Shown here in pieces: positions 47,401 to 59,400 of a stretch of 64,000 nt of DNA. Source of the stretch: Callaeas wilsoni. Lineage: Eukaryota > Chordata > Aves > Passeriformes > Callaeidae. Each line of letters starts with the position of its first letter. Within the stretch, counting starts at the first letter, position 1. Location: positions 1 through 64,000 of the forward strand of contig VWPU01002062.1 in NCBI GenBank assembly GCA_013398955.1, read 5' to 3'. The translations under genes and the position numbers were made by a program. The notes under the pieces were generated by a model that was not told where the DNA came from, did no database searches, and saw only the letters and a program-made list of their open reading frames with translations.

Positions 47401-50400
47401 GAGACAAAAAGAGTGCAAGAATTATTGATTCTTAACCAAAGTGATAAAGGGGGAGAGGATGGATCCAGACAAAATCAGACCAATTTAAGAACAAGCAAAT
47501 ATTTCCAGGAGGACATTAAGAACTATGCTCATTTTTAGAAAACAAAAGAGGATCAAGGTTTCTTAAGGCTAAACTTAGCCTCCTCGAGATAGCTATGACC
47601 TTGACAAGGCTAATTTTTCACATGAAGCTTTTATTCTGTTTTTTTCACTCTGTGTCTCTTACTATTCATTTCACGACTTGGCTGCATGAAACTCTGAGTC
47701 CCAAAGTACTCATGTGATGCTGGAAAACACATATTCTGAAATAAGCAGGTTCCTGGTCCTGCAGAATGACCAGACCAAGATCAGAAGTCAATAAACAGCA
47801 TCATTGCACAGCAGAGATGTCTGGCAGAGCACCATGAGAGCCTCTAGAAGCAGTACCATTATTTTTACACATTTCCATTCCCTGCTGTACCTTAGAAGGC
47901 AATAGAAGAGAAAGGGCTTATTTTCCATTGTCTTAAATTAAAGCCTTTTCAATTTAAATATTACAATCCCCACTGCCTTTTGGAAAAGAGGAGATGTTCA
48001 AAGACCCAGCTCAGTTATCATCCTGCAAAATAAAAGTCCTGTCACTGACATAACAACAAGGGCGTCCAGCAGTGCAGTCTCTCTTTTCTCTTTTCTTCTC
48101 TGACACCTCCTTTCTAAATCCCAAAAGGTAAGAAAAACAAGCACATATGTCATTAGCTACTTGCAAAAACCCAAAACAAACCTAAGGCCATCTTACATGT
48201 AGCTCAGTGTTATTTTACAGCCTGGATTAATGCTAGGAAGAATTTCCTCTTTAACACAAAAATTATTTGTCTTCTTACATGTATAATGCACATAAACTTG
48301 CAATATACTGTATATATTGACCTCATAGATTTTTCTACAGGAAAAGAATATAATCTAGTAGCCTTATTAGTAGCCACCTGCATATCACTTTGACTGAAAG
48401 CAGCTAACAGACTGTTTTAAACAGAGGCTACAAGCAAAGTTCTGACAAAATGAAACATTTAAGCTGGCAGAAGTTTCTTCAGCATGAGGGCTTTAAATCA
48501 ATATTCATCAAAAATTAACAACATTTACTTTGCTGACTGACTCAGGCTGCCTGTTTAAACCTCTTCACAAATCTCTACAAAGCAAACTATCAGACAGCAT
48601 CAGCAGCACAGCAAAAGTGACAGAGGTGAGTGCATGCATCTCACCGGAAAAGTATCAAAATCCTGTTCACCTGGGCTCTAGATGGCTGCATAATGCCTTA
48701 GGAATTGCATCCAGTTACACTTTAAAGCACCAAATAGGAACACCTTTGATAACTACTTCGCTTAATTTCCTTTACAAAGCATGGGTATGTAAAAATCCAT
48801 TCTTCTTTTCCTTCTCTGCAGGAAAACTGCCAAGTCAATATGCCTTTGCTTGGTTTACAACCTTTGCTGGTGTGAGCTGCTGCCCTTGGCTGGCCAAACC
48901 CACCGAACTGTACTCAAGGTGTTACTGTGCACAGCGAGGCCAAGAACAGCAGCTCTCATTGCTACACAACAGCAAGAGCCCAAGTGCCCATCCTGGACAG
49001 GAGCTTCTCCTGCTCCTATCCGAAGGCTTCTCTCCTTCAGCATGTTCCATTTATCAGCTCTAGGCATTACGCAAGCGAATTCCTGTCTGCAAGACCTCGG
49101 TTACTTTTCTCAGAATCCTTTTCATTTCCTTTAGGAAATTTAAAAAAATAGAAGAGAAAGTAAAAAGTATGCTATTCTTTTACTGCTTCAAAGCATATTT
49201 TTCAGAAGAGAAAAGGCACACTTTGCCTGAACTTATTAATAATTCCATCCCGGATATGCTGCAAGATCCTTTATCTACGACTGCTGAACATTTTGCCTTA
49301 GATCCGTAATTGGAAATGTTAATGAATCCCTGCAGGAAGGTTGAAACTCCCACATCCAAGGTTCCATGATCTCGTGGATATCAGAAGTTCAGCAGTCGAG
49401 TATTTCAGAATGCTCTAACCTTTTAAATTCCGTCACATGTTTCTGAGCTCTCAGGCCCAGCTGAGTTTGCATTCATTTCAGCTGAAGCTGCAAGGGCAGA
49501 ATCTTTAGCAGCATCACCCACAATGCAGCCACACAGCACGGGGCTGCCCATCCTCCACAGCCCTGGATGGTGTGAATGCAGTTGCAAATCTCAGCAGATA
49601 ACTGCAGCTGCCTTCAGCTCTAACACAGAGATACAGCCAACAGAGCCTGCAGGTGCCAGCAGACAGTGATTCATTTAGATCCAAACAAGGCTATGTTTGA
49701 TCAAGCAAGGGGCTTTGCCTGTTGGGAAGTGCACTGTCTCTGGCTGCAGCTCCTTCCCTGGGCAGGGGACATTGCAGAGCATCCCTCACACGTCGGAAGC
49801 CGTGGCTTTGATCCTTGGCACTTCCACAGGAAGCAAGATGGAGCGAGGTGAGTGAGACCATTGGTGTCTGCTGACCACACGTTACCTTCTGTGGCCGCTC
49901 ATTCAGCTCGAGCCAAAGCCTGCCGTGTGCCCCAAGGTCCTGCAGACTGACCTGGGCTCTAGAAACAGAGGGCCATTTCCACACTACACTAAAAAAATCC
50001 CCAGTCTACAACACACAATCCAGGCCCCCAACACCCGCCCCAGTCAAGGAAGAAATCGGCAATTAAGAACAGCATCCACAGACCATCCTTACATGAAGGG
50101 AAAATGCAGAAGTCAGAAATGCTGGACTGGCTCCCACCACAAATGGAAGAAGGACCACTCGGTGGAGACTGCAGCTTCTCGTCCCTATCGTGACAAGAAC
50201 TGGTACCATTTTCTGGACTGGAGGAGAAAGGAGAACGCAGGGTGAATGCTTACAGTATAAAAAGTTGCATCAGAGTAAATTCTGATTTCTTCTAATTGCC
50301 TGTAATGACATAGTACACATTGAAATTATTTCATATTTCATATTGCAAACCAGTACTAAGGACATAATTTAACTGCTTGACTGTAGCTCCCCCAAACCAG

Positions 50401-53400
50401 CTGACATCAGATGTATTTGAAATTCACATTTTTTCCTACTGCAATAAAAGAGACGAGGAAAGGAAAGCATAACTCCCTGCAGTCTGAAGACTCAAAATAT
50501 CACCATGACACTTAAAGAAAAGGACTGTAGAAATGGGCCTGAGAGGTCTTCAATACTTTGCTTTTTCAAGGATTTAAGATTTGCTTCTGAATATTACAAG
50601 GATTTCACTTTAAAGAGCAATATGCAGCACGGACTTAAAACAAAGTAGGCAACAAATAGAACTCTTGATTTCACAAGTGAAGTGGATCAACGGGAAGCTG
50701 AAGCAGCTGAAGGACAGAACAGGGACACAATTGCTTAGCAGTAAGCAATAAAACACAGCAGAAGTGAGAGGGGTGTGAAAAGCGTGTGAAAAGAAGTTGG
50801 CAGACATGGAAAGTTTCCCTGCCCAATATCAGGTTAAGGTAACTAAACTATATTTCTAGTAAAAAGGATGCAGTCCAAGGAGGCAGTTAATGATTTCACA
50901 GCTAAATCAGTTTCTAAGGAAATAGCTAGCAGAATATTAAGTAGTTCAGGCCCCCTTGAGTGATCTCAGCCAGCGAGTCTTTAAAGAAGGAGAGAAAAAT
51001 GAAAAAGAGAAAAAGAAGACAGCTTTCCAGTATTTCCTGACTCCCTCAGCTCCATACAGCAAGAGCTTGTCCATACAGGGATCCCATGACAATTCATCTG
51101 AAGTAACTAGAGCCTTGTCTGCACTGGGAAGTCGTAGAAAAATTAGCATGAAATGGCTGCTACATGTGCAGTGGCTATTCTGCATTAATTTTCTGTGTGA
51201 ATACTTCTATTCAGCACTAGACATCTTCAGCCCCCCTACTTTTGGAGGTATGAACCAACAACTCAAAGAGATACGTTATAGTATCTCATCAACCGCTTCC
51301 TCTTTCATGACGTTTTTAAATGGAATATATTACACTGAGTCTCACACGAAGAACTTCAAACAAATTATATTCACTTCAATTTTGAATGGAAGCATTTACA
51401 AAAATTTTTAATATAGTTTAACCACTCTGCTGAATACGAGACTTCAGATATTCAGATGAACTGTCCTGGATTGTATCCAGTAGACAAGCTGTATCCAGGG
51501 CAAAAGTATCTAACATTTTTCATGCCATTTCATATGACACAAGCCACTTAAATTATTTAAAGTATGAAATACATCCAGTTCAGATATTGCTTTCAAATTA
51601 AGGCAGCTAAGCTTTTATTGTCTTCCTCTTGCAATAATTTCCAAGCAAGTATTTCCTTATTTTAGTAAATGAAATTGTACTAAAATTAGAACAGCATAAA
51701 AGCCATCAAAGCTTGTCCTTTTCTGCTGCAAAACATAGTTCAAGCATGTCTTCATCTGCTCACTGCAGTTTCCTGCACACAAATTAGTTAGATACAAAGG
51801 ACAAACTTCTCATTCAGGGTGGTATTGCTTGTTTCCTGCTTAAAACATGGGAGCACCAAACACTCATATTATTTCTACCATTTGGGCGGAGCAGGAGGGA
51901 AATTAATTTTCATGTATTTTCACAGTGTTAGATTTCTGCTGTTTACATTTCTCCACTGTAGGTTGCATAGGAAGGCAGTCTGTAAAGCCTGCTTCACACC
52001 ATCAAAATAACACTTCTCTTAGACCAAGAGCTACCAGAACCAGGATGGAAATGTGTTTTTAATTTGTACCCAGCAGTGACCTGAAGCCATCTCGCAGAGG
52101 CACGAGCTGCACAACTGAGAAGATTCAAGTCGTGCCAAAACACAAGACTCGCGTCACTCCGGGATCCCAGGACACTTAGGTAAACACCCTGCCTGGGTAG
52201 ATGGTGCTAAAGAGAGGCAGCAATCACTTCCAGAGATTATTTCTGATGCAAAAATTGCAGTGCAGTACACGACACCATGAAATAAAAGCCACTCCCACAG
52301 GTTTGACACCGTTTTTTTGACTTCCCATAGGAAAGTAATTTCATTTCCACAAGCTTGGTTTTCTCTCCACTTATAAAGCAAGAATGTAATGCTTAGACAC
52401 TCCAGTGATAAAGATGATTTATTCCTGAAAATATACTTTCTAAATGGGCTGTAAGGCTGCCTGTCAAGGACTGAAATGGTTCATGCCTGAAACACTGTTA
52501 TGAAGGAGTTTTGGCGATTATAGCAAAAACTGTATAAAGAAGCTACAACCACAGAAGCCCACCTCTCCTTGAAGATGCCTGACTGGAATTTTGCACTGTG
52601 AGTTAAGCTGCCTAGGTAAGATAAAAGGGACACTATTGTTCAATCATCTCAGGTCTAGGGAGAAGCAAACAAGGCTGAGAGAAAGGAATGCATCTGCAAG
52701 AAAGCCAAATGCAGCAGAGAATCAGCCCTGGCTGGGCTTGGGGTGGGTGAGACCAAAGCCCACAGAGGCCAGGTCTACACAGACTTCCCCCCAATCGAGG
52801 AGGGAGAGGGAGGAGGAGGAGGAGGAGGAGGTTTTGGGTGTGTGGCATAACCTCTGGCCAGAGGCAGTGAACACCCATCCTCCCTTACATAAACCAGCCC
52901 AGCTGTGAAACCCCCGACCCCACAGGCCACATCCACGGGACACTGACGTGGGAGGCAGCTGAGGGGGTGTCATAATCCATCAAAGACCCCCTGAAGTACT
53001 CCCCAGACTCATTCCTGAGGCCTTGCACCACAGGACTGCAGGGGATGCTAAGTGATGCAACAGACCCAGAGTCTGCTGCAAGAGACTGTGTCAAACTGCC
53101 CCCCCAGGGGGAGGTACCTGGGCATTCCCACCTGGCCCGAGCCTACATTAATCCATTGGATTCTGTGCTTTTCGGGGCACCCTCACCACCAAAAAGACCA
53201 GAGCTGGAGAGGAGCAATGGAACATCCATGGGATCCACAGAGTCCCAATATTTTCTTTAATCTGTATCTGCAACTCTCTTTCTGTACGCCCACCAATTTT
53301 CTATTTCTTTCTCTTCCTTTTTGTCCCTCTCTCTCTCATATTTATTATCAAATAAAATGCACACTATTGACTTTGGCATATGGTCTTGTTTGCACCTTAA

Positions 53401-56400
53401 TTTGGGCAGAAGTGTTTCTAATAACTTCAAAAATCGGACTGTAACACTGCCCTAAACAGCCAATTCCACAGAATCAGTCCAGGCCTCCAAGCACAACATG
53501 GGTAAGATACTGTGGAGGGGAAGTGGGACCAAAACTCTAACTGACCCCACTGGCAATTGTATATTTAGTCATACATTAACCAGTCTAGATTTTTAAGGCC
53601 TGCAGTTTTGGAGGACTGCATGAAAATGATTAGATAATCACTATTTTACTAACATGAGCTAATATATTAATTAGTTGCTGCTTTCTTCTGACACACAAAC
53701 ATATACATTTAATATATATTGGGAGAGGTCTTGCAAAAACTGTGGATGTTGTGATGGTGCACAAAGTTGACCACTGTAAGAAAGGACACAAAGTCAGAAC
53801 TCCAAATCCACATTTAGGCTATACCAGGCAGACAAAGTAGGTACCATGTTCAATCAAAAGCCATTTTATCCAGGCCAGTACTCAGAAAAAAAATTAAGAT
53901 TGCAAGGCAAATCCTACCGCGGGATAGCCAAAAATTATTACCCATTCATTTTAACATACTTACTGTGAGTTTTGAGTACTATTCTTATACTTTGTTAGTC
54001 TTGTAGTCTCTCAGATTAAGTACCCACAGAAAAGAAAATACTAAATCCTCACAATAAACATGCCTGTATCATAGCTACCTGGACTTGATCAAATCCAAAA
54101 CTATGCAACTGAAAGTAAAAAAACCAAACATTTAAATTTGGGATGTCATTGGTATTTTACTTCCTCAGTTAGGACAGGACAAATCTCATCTCAGAAATCA
54201 AGATATACTTGTTCTAACAGAAGGCAGAGAACATTCAAGGAGCTCTACACTGTAAGACTCCTTTATTCCATTTACAATAAGCCTTCTACTCTGATCCAAA
54301 TCACACCAAGAGCCAAGTGTCACACACACTTCTGATGGAAAATGTGTTTCTTCCAAAGCAGGGAAACCTAGCATAAAAAGATTTTTATCTTACCCATTTT
54401 CTTTTTCATTTGTCCTCTTATGGGTGGCCAACAAACCTCCCCAGAGCAATATACTTTGTTGCTTGTGAAGTGGAAGATCCCAGGCATTGTAGATGCTTTG
54501 TGCAACTTTCCAGTGGAATATATTACAGGAAGATGCAAGAACATGTGGGATATAATGCAAATTTAAATCAGCCTGATCAGTAAATATTTATTCAACTATT
54601 TTGAGAATGTGACCTCAGCCAATGGACCTTTCTCTGCCTGCAATATTCCGCTCTATTTTTTGACATTATCCGTAAAGAATGACAACAGCAATGCACTTTT
54701 AGATAGGGAAGGTTTAGTTATTAGACATTGTTGTGAGTTTCTTTTCTTTGTTGTTGTTATGCTTTTTAAAAGAGCTTAAAAAAATCCAACTTGGTCTCAT
54801 TTGTTTGCACTTACATTAGATATGCAGTTCTGTGATAACCGGGTGTCACAGGTCTCTGGAGAGGCTCATCTATACTGTGATGGACACCAGCAAATTGCTT
54901 CTTCTTAGTTTTTGGAGTGTGAGTCATTATCTGATACACAGGAAATGAAGAAAAAAAAATGCAGTGGAACAACAGGTATTTGAAGTCACAGAGAAAACTC
55001 CATAGAAACATTACAGCAGAAACTAAATTGCATTCTGGTGTCACTGGATAAAACTGCCTGGAATCACTGTAGACTCTTCCACGACATCTTCTCTCAGGCC
55101 TCTTTTCCATCATCAGGATTCTGGACTCTTGAATCCAGAAGGCATACATTTATAACAGAATAGGTTGGGTTGGAAAGGTTCTTAAAGACCACCCAATTCC
55201 AACTCCCCTGCTATGGGCAAGGACACCTTTCACTACATCAGGTTGCTCAAAGCCTCATCCAACCTGGCCTCAAACACTTCCAGGGATGGGGCTGCCGCAG
55301 CTTCTCTGGCCAACCAGTGCCAGTGCCTCGCCACTCTCACAGGGAAGAATTTTTTCCTTATATATAATCTAATCTACTCTCTTTCAGTTTGAAGCCATTC
55401 CCCCCTGTCCTATCACTACATGCTCTTGTGAAAAAACCCCTCTCCAGCTTTCTTGTAGGCCTTTTTAGGACTGAAAGCCCACAATAAGGTCTCCCTGGAG
55501 CCTTCTCCAGACTGAATCACACCACTCTTTAAACCTGTTTTCACAGGAGAGGTGCTCCAGCCCTCTGAATATCTCAAAATTAGTCACAGCACACTAGATG
55601 GCATTCATACAAACTTTATGCTTTTTTACTTAAGTCTTTTGCTGCTTGAAGTAAGACAGACAATACTTGATCTGGCAGAATGCTTGCAGGACCAGTTGAC
55701 CTTTCAACTTTTCTTTTTTCTAAAATAATTTCAGACCAGCAGAATGTTCCAGTATTAACCTGCTCAGCACTTCGCTCTGTGTGCTCACAGAGTCACTGGT
55801 GTAGCACTAGAACCCTAAGGCTGCCTGTAGCTCACTATTAAGCCACAGCCTGACCATCCCCCGTGAAAGGGTAGCTCCTTTCTCACACTGGTTCTGCTTC
55901 TCTGGAGCAGCAGCTCACACACAGACTGTGAAAGATTCAGACTGCTCCACAGGTAGCACCTGCCTCTTCAAGCAACAAATTGAAGAAAGTGGTGAAACTA
56001 CTGAAATGAAACACTTAACCCAGGAAATTAATTTATTTCAAGATTCTCAGGAGTTGCACTCACTCCCAAGTACTCGGTTGTTAGCAGCTTCTCTCCTGAA
56101 AGCTCCCCCAGCTGAGGCAGCAGAACCTCATCTTTGTCCAGATCAGGCTCCAGGATGTCACGGTCCTCCTGCAAGGCAACAAGAAACTCCGGTGTGCGAG
56201 GACGCTTTAAAGCTGATAATATGGGGCTGGTACAAACAGCTTGGAATCAGTATTTCAGGATAAAAATATGAGACAACAAGGCAACAGTCTTCTGATTATT
56301 TTATTCCACAAACCCCAAATGTAACCAACTTCAAGTGAATACTACTAAGAATTCACTCTCCCGTTCCTATTTCTAGAATAACTATGGGTGATTCATCTTC

Positions 56401-59400
56401 CATGGAAGCTCTGCAGCTTCTACAGATCAAAAAGCCAGGAAATTTTGAAGTTTGAGGGGTTCTTCCAGCAAACCAAAACCAGCAGTACAAGAACAAGACA
56501 GTACTTTCGCTTGTGTTTTGCTACTAAAAAGAATTCTCTTCTGTCCTGCACAAGATCTCCTAAGACAGACCCACTTCAGATGAAGAAAATGTTCTTTGCT
56601 TTTGAAACAGGTTGTGACAGTAAATGTAAATGACTGTCAAAAACAGTAAATGAGAAAAAGTAAAGGAATCATTCTAAAAAGGTATATTGTATAGCTATGT
56701 AGAGAGCCTGGCAAACTCCTTTAAAAACAATGGCCACTGGACTCTGATGAACTCCAGAGCACAATGAAAATGAAAAGCAGTTTCACTTCAGTGAGATTTA
56801 GACTCAGTTTTAAATAGTCACAATCAGCTCTTAATTACCTGGAAAGATGGGTATGTGTGAAACATAACCCAGATGATGGCAAAAGGATAAACACTTGTAG
56901 ACTAGGCAACGATCACCTGTATCAAGCAAAAAACAACCCACTCCCCACCAAGAAACCACACTCCAAAGTCCACAATATACTGTATTTTGATGGGGTGGGT
57001 GGAGGAGAAAGGTGTAAAGATAAACTCTATAAATAGGTCTGGTGGGATTTTTTTTACATGGTTTGTTAATGCAGCCAGTCCTGCTCCCTGACATTATTTA
57101 ACCTACCAGGTAACCGAGCCTGAAAGTGTCCCTCCTCTGCCTCCTTGTACAAAATAAGGACTTTGCCCCATGTGCCATCACTCCACTGCTGAAATAACAC
57201 AATTGGTGCCCTGTTCCCCACTGCTCACAGGCTGCAGCAGATGCTGGCAGCAAAGCCCGTTAATATAACGACTTGAAGTCCTGTGATTAAGCTCTTTGTT
57301 TTGATGTACTCTGTGGCTGAAGTGTATTTTCACACGGCAGCTCTTTGATTTTATTGCCAGGTGCTGAGTGACAGTGGATCAGAGGGTGTCTGATAAATTG
57401 TCACTGTGCAGTCACCTCACACAGCTCCAGCTTGTAACTAAACTTTTGAATCAGAGCTACAATATCACATATTCACTTTTACAAGCAGCTTTTCAAGATG
57501 GTCCAAGTCAAATAAAAAGCGAGCACAAAGATCAAATACTGAAGATAAATTAAGTTAGTATTTAACAGAGCAGTCAAGAGAATATTGAGCACCAGGAAAA
57601 ACAGTGTGGCTGTGGGTGTCAACACATCCCAGAAAGCTGTGGCATCTCAAGGCTGGCTATGTACTCCGGGAGCCAGTGTACCCTAAGCTCTACACAAGTT
57701 AATTTAACGTTCACCAAACAAACACAAAAGCCAATTTATTTCTGAATAACAGTACACACAGAGACATTTTTATATGCTTACATGCTCCAGCATCACACAG
57801 TACAGAATCTTAAATTTCTGAATGTATGATGCTCTTAGAAACCCCAGAATTTTCCTCTAACAGGCTCAACTGTGTGTTGGCCACAGTGTTTAGGAGAAAG
57901 TAGCCATTACCACAAGATCTGCTCAAAGCCAGGAGACAATTCATCAACTCTAAATTAAACACAGATAAAAGCAAAAAAAACCCATGAAGGGTAATAGTAA
58001 CATCACTGGGAACATTTGCATGCTCTTGTAAACAATAAAAGCTGGAGCAAAACCTGCAAATTAAGGCTGCATGAGAGTGTCTTTTTGTTGTTTCTAAAGT
58101 TGTAAAGGTATAAATAAAGGTATTGAGCAACAAATTCTAACATCAGTAAGCAGTCTGAAAGCACGTCACTAAATTGGCAAAATTGGCAATATATGGACAT
58201 ATCCTGAAATGCATTCAGTCTGTAGTAGTTTAAAAGTTACGTAAAAGCAAGACTTTTGATAAAATTTTCCAAAACTTCCTGTTGCCAGATCACAACATCA
58301 GATGTTATCACAGAACACCATTGAGAACAATAACTCACTGCAATTCCAAAATACAGAAGGGTTCCAAGCATTGAGGTAGTGAGTTAACAAATCTTTGTTT
58401 ATCTAACAAAGTAACAACACTATGAATTACTGCCATGATATTTGTAAACTATATTTTCTAAACTGAAGGACTAAGAAACCAGATGTCCTTGTAGCAGAAC
58501 AGAATTATAGTTCTCAGCAGCAATAAGGATTCAAAATTTGTTGCAATTAATGTTACACTAAAAACAGTTTCAAACTTGGCTTTTCTTTTTAATATAATGG
58601 CGAAGCTAATGAAAAACTGGAATTGGACACTTGTCTGTTTCAAAAGTCTACTGTCATTTTTTGAGTCAAATAATAAGAAATGCCAGAAGTCCATTTCAAT
58701 CACATGATGGTCCAGTGGCAAAAATATATTTCAAAAGGATTTGACCTAGATTCTTGGCTGGGATTGTCAGCAGGAGCAACTCATCTAGGGGGTAGGACTG
58801 AACAGGAGAATTCACTTACCTGTTCCTGGGAATGAAAGGAAAAGTGATGGAAGTGTTCAACATTACCATGCAATTCAATGCTACACCTTTCAGGAAGGAG
58901 TTCCTTATCTATGTGTTTTCACAACAAAACACAGTATCCTTGGAAAAGTAAACTGAAGTTCAAGCAATGGTATTATTACCTTGGATCCTCACCACACACC
59001 CAAGACACTCAAAGCCTTAAAACATCAGTTAAAAGGTGCTGAGCAGCATTTTAAGCAAAGGGAAGTTTTAATGGTTAATCTCCAGGAAGCCCATCTTGCA
59101 CTACAAGCATGGATTTTTGGTTGGAGGAGTGGAAAGATTACCAAAAACTGACTTCAGGACTGCAGGAGGTGAAACAATTACAACAATCTAATCCTACTAG
59201 AAAAAACAAGTTTACTGTATTCCCTTAGAATAAAAAGGAGAGAGCTGATTGTTACATAAAACTTCTTTGTAGCTCTAAACTCAGAATTTCCACATAGCTC
59301 TGACTTTAGGCAAAGGGATGATTAGTTTACCACCTATTGTGCCACAACACAGAAGGTACACACAACACAACACAAAAACTGGATAAATAATGCAACCACT

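Larger units (their letters stand above)
50218..54814 (-). other. ARMC9: ARMC9 intron with LTR-like repeat
   Basis: Holds the LTR-like segment at about 52.5-53.45 kb and a GGA-rich tract. An open frame on the minus strand at about 51.04-51.14 kb has an acceptor-like start but no donor. Confidence 0.6.

Noticed and set aside
48530..49063. 177-codon + strand ORF in ARMC9 intron
   Set aside because: No homology recognised, low-complexity leucine/serine content typical of chance frames, and antisense frames there are equally open.
51040..51145. Minus-strand stretch reading [20 protein letters not shown], then more, with an acceptor-like CCCAG
   Set aside because: Protein-like at first sight, but there is no donor at its 3' end and no frame link to ARMC9.
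55170..55367. 65-codon ORF at 55170-55367
   Set aside because: Lies wholly inside the CR1 fragment on the strand opposite to the element; it is the commonly seen fortuitous CR1 frame.
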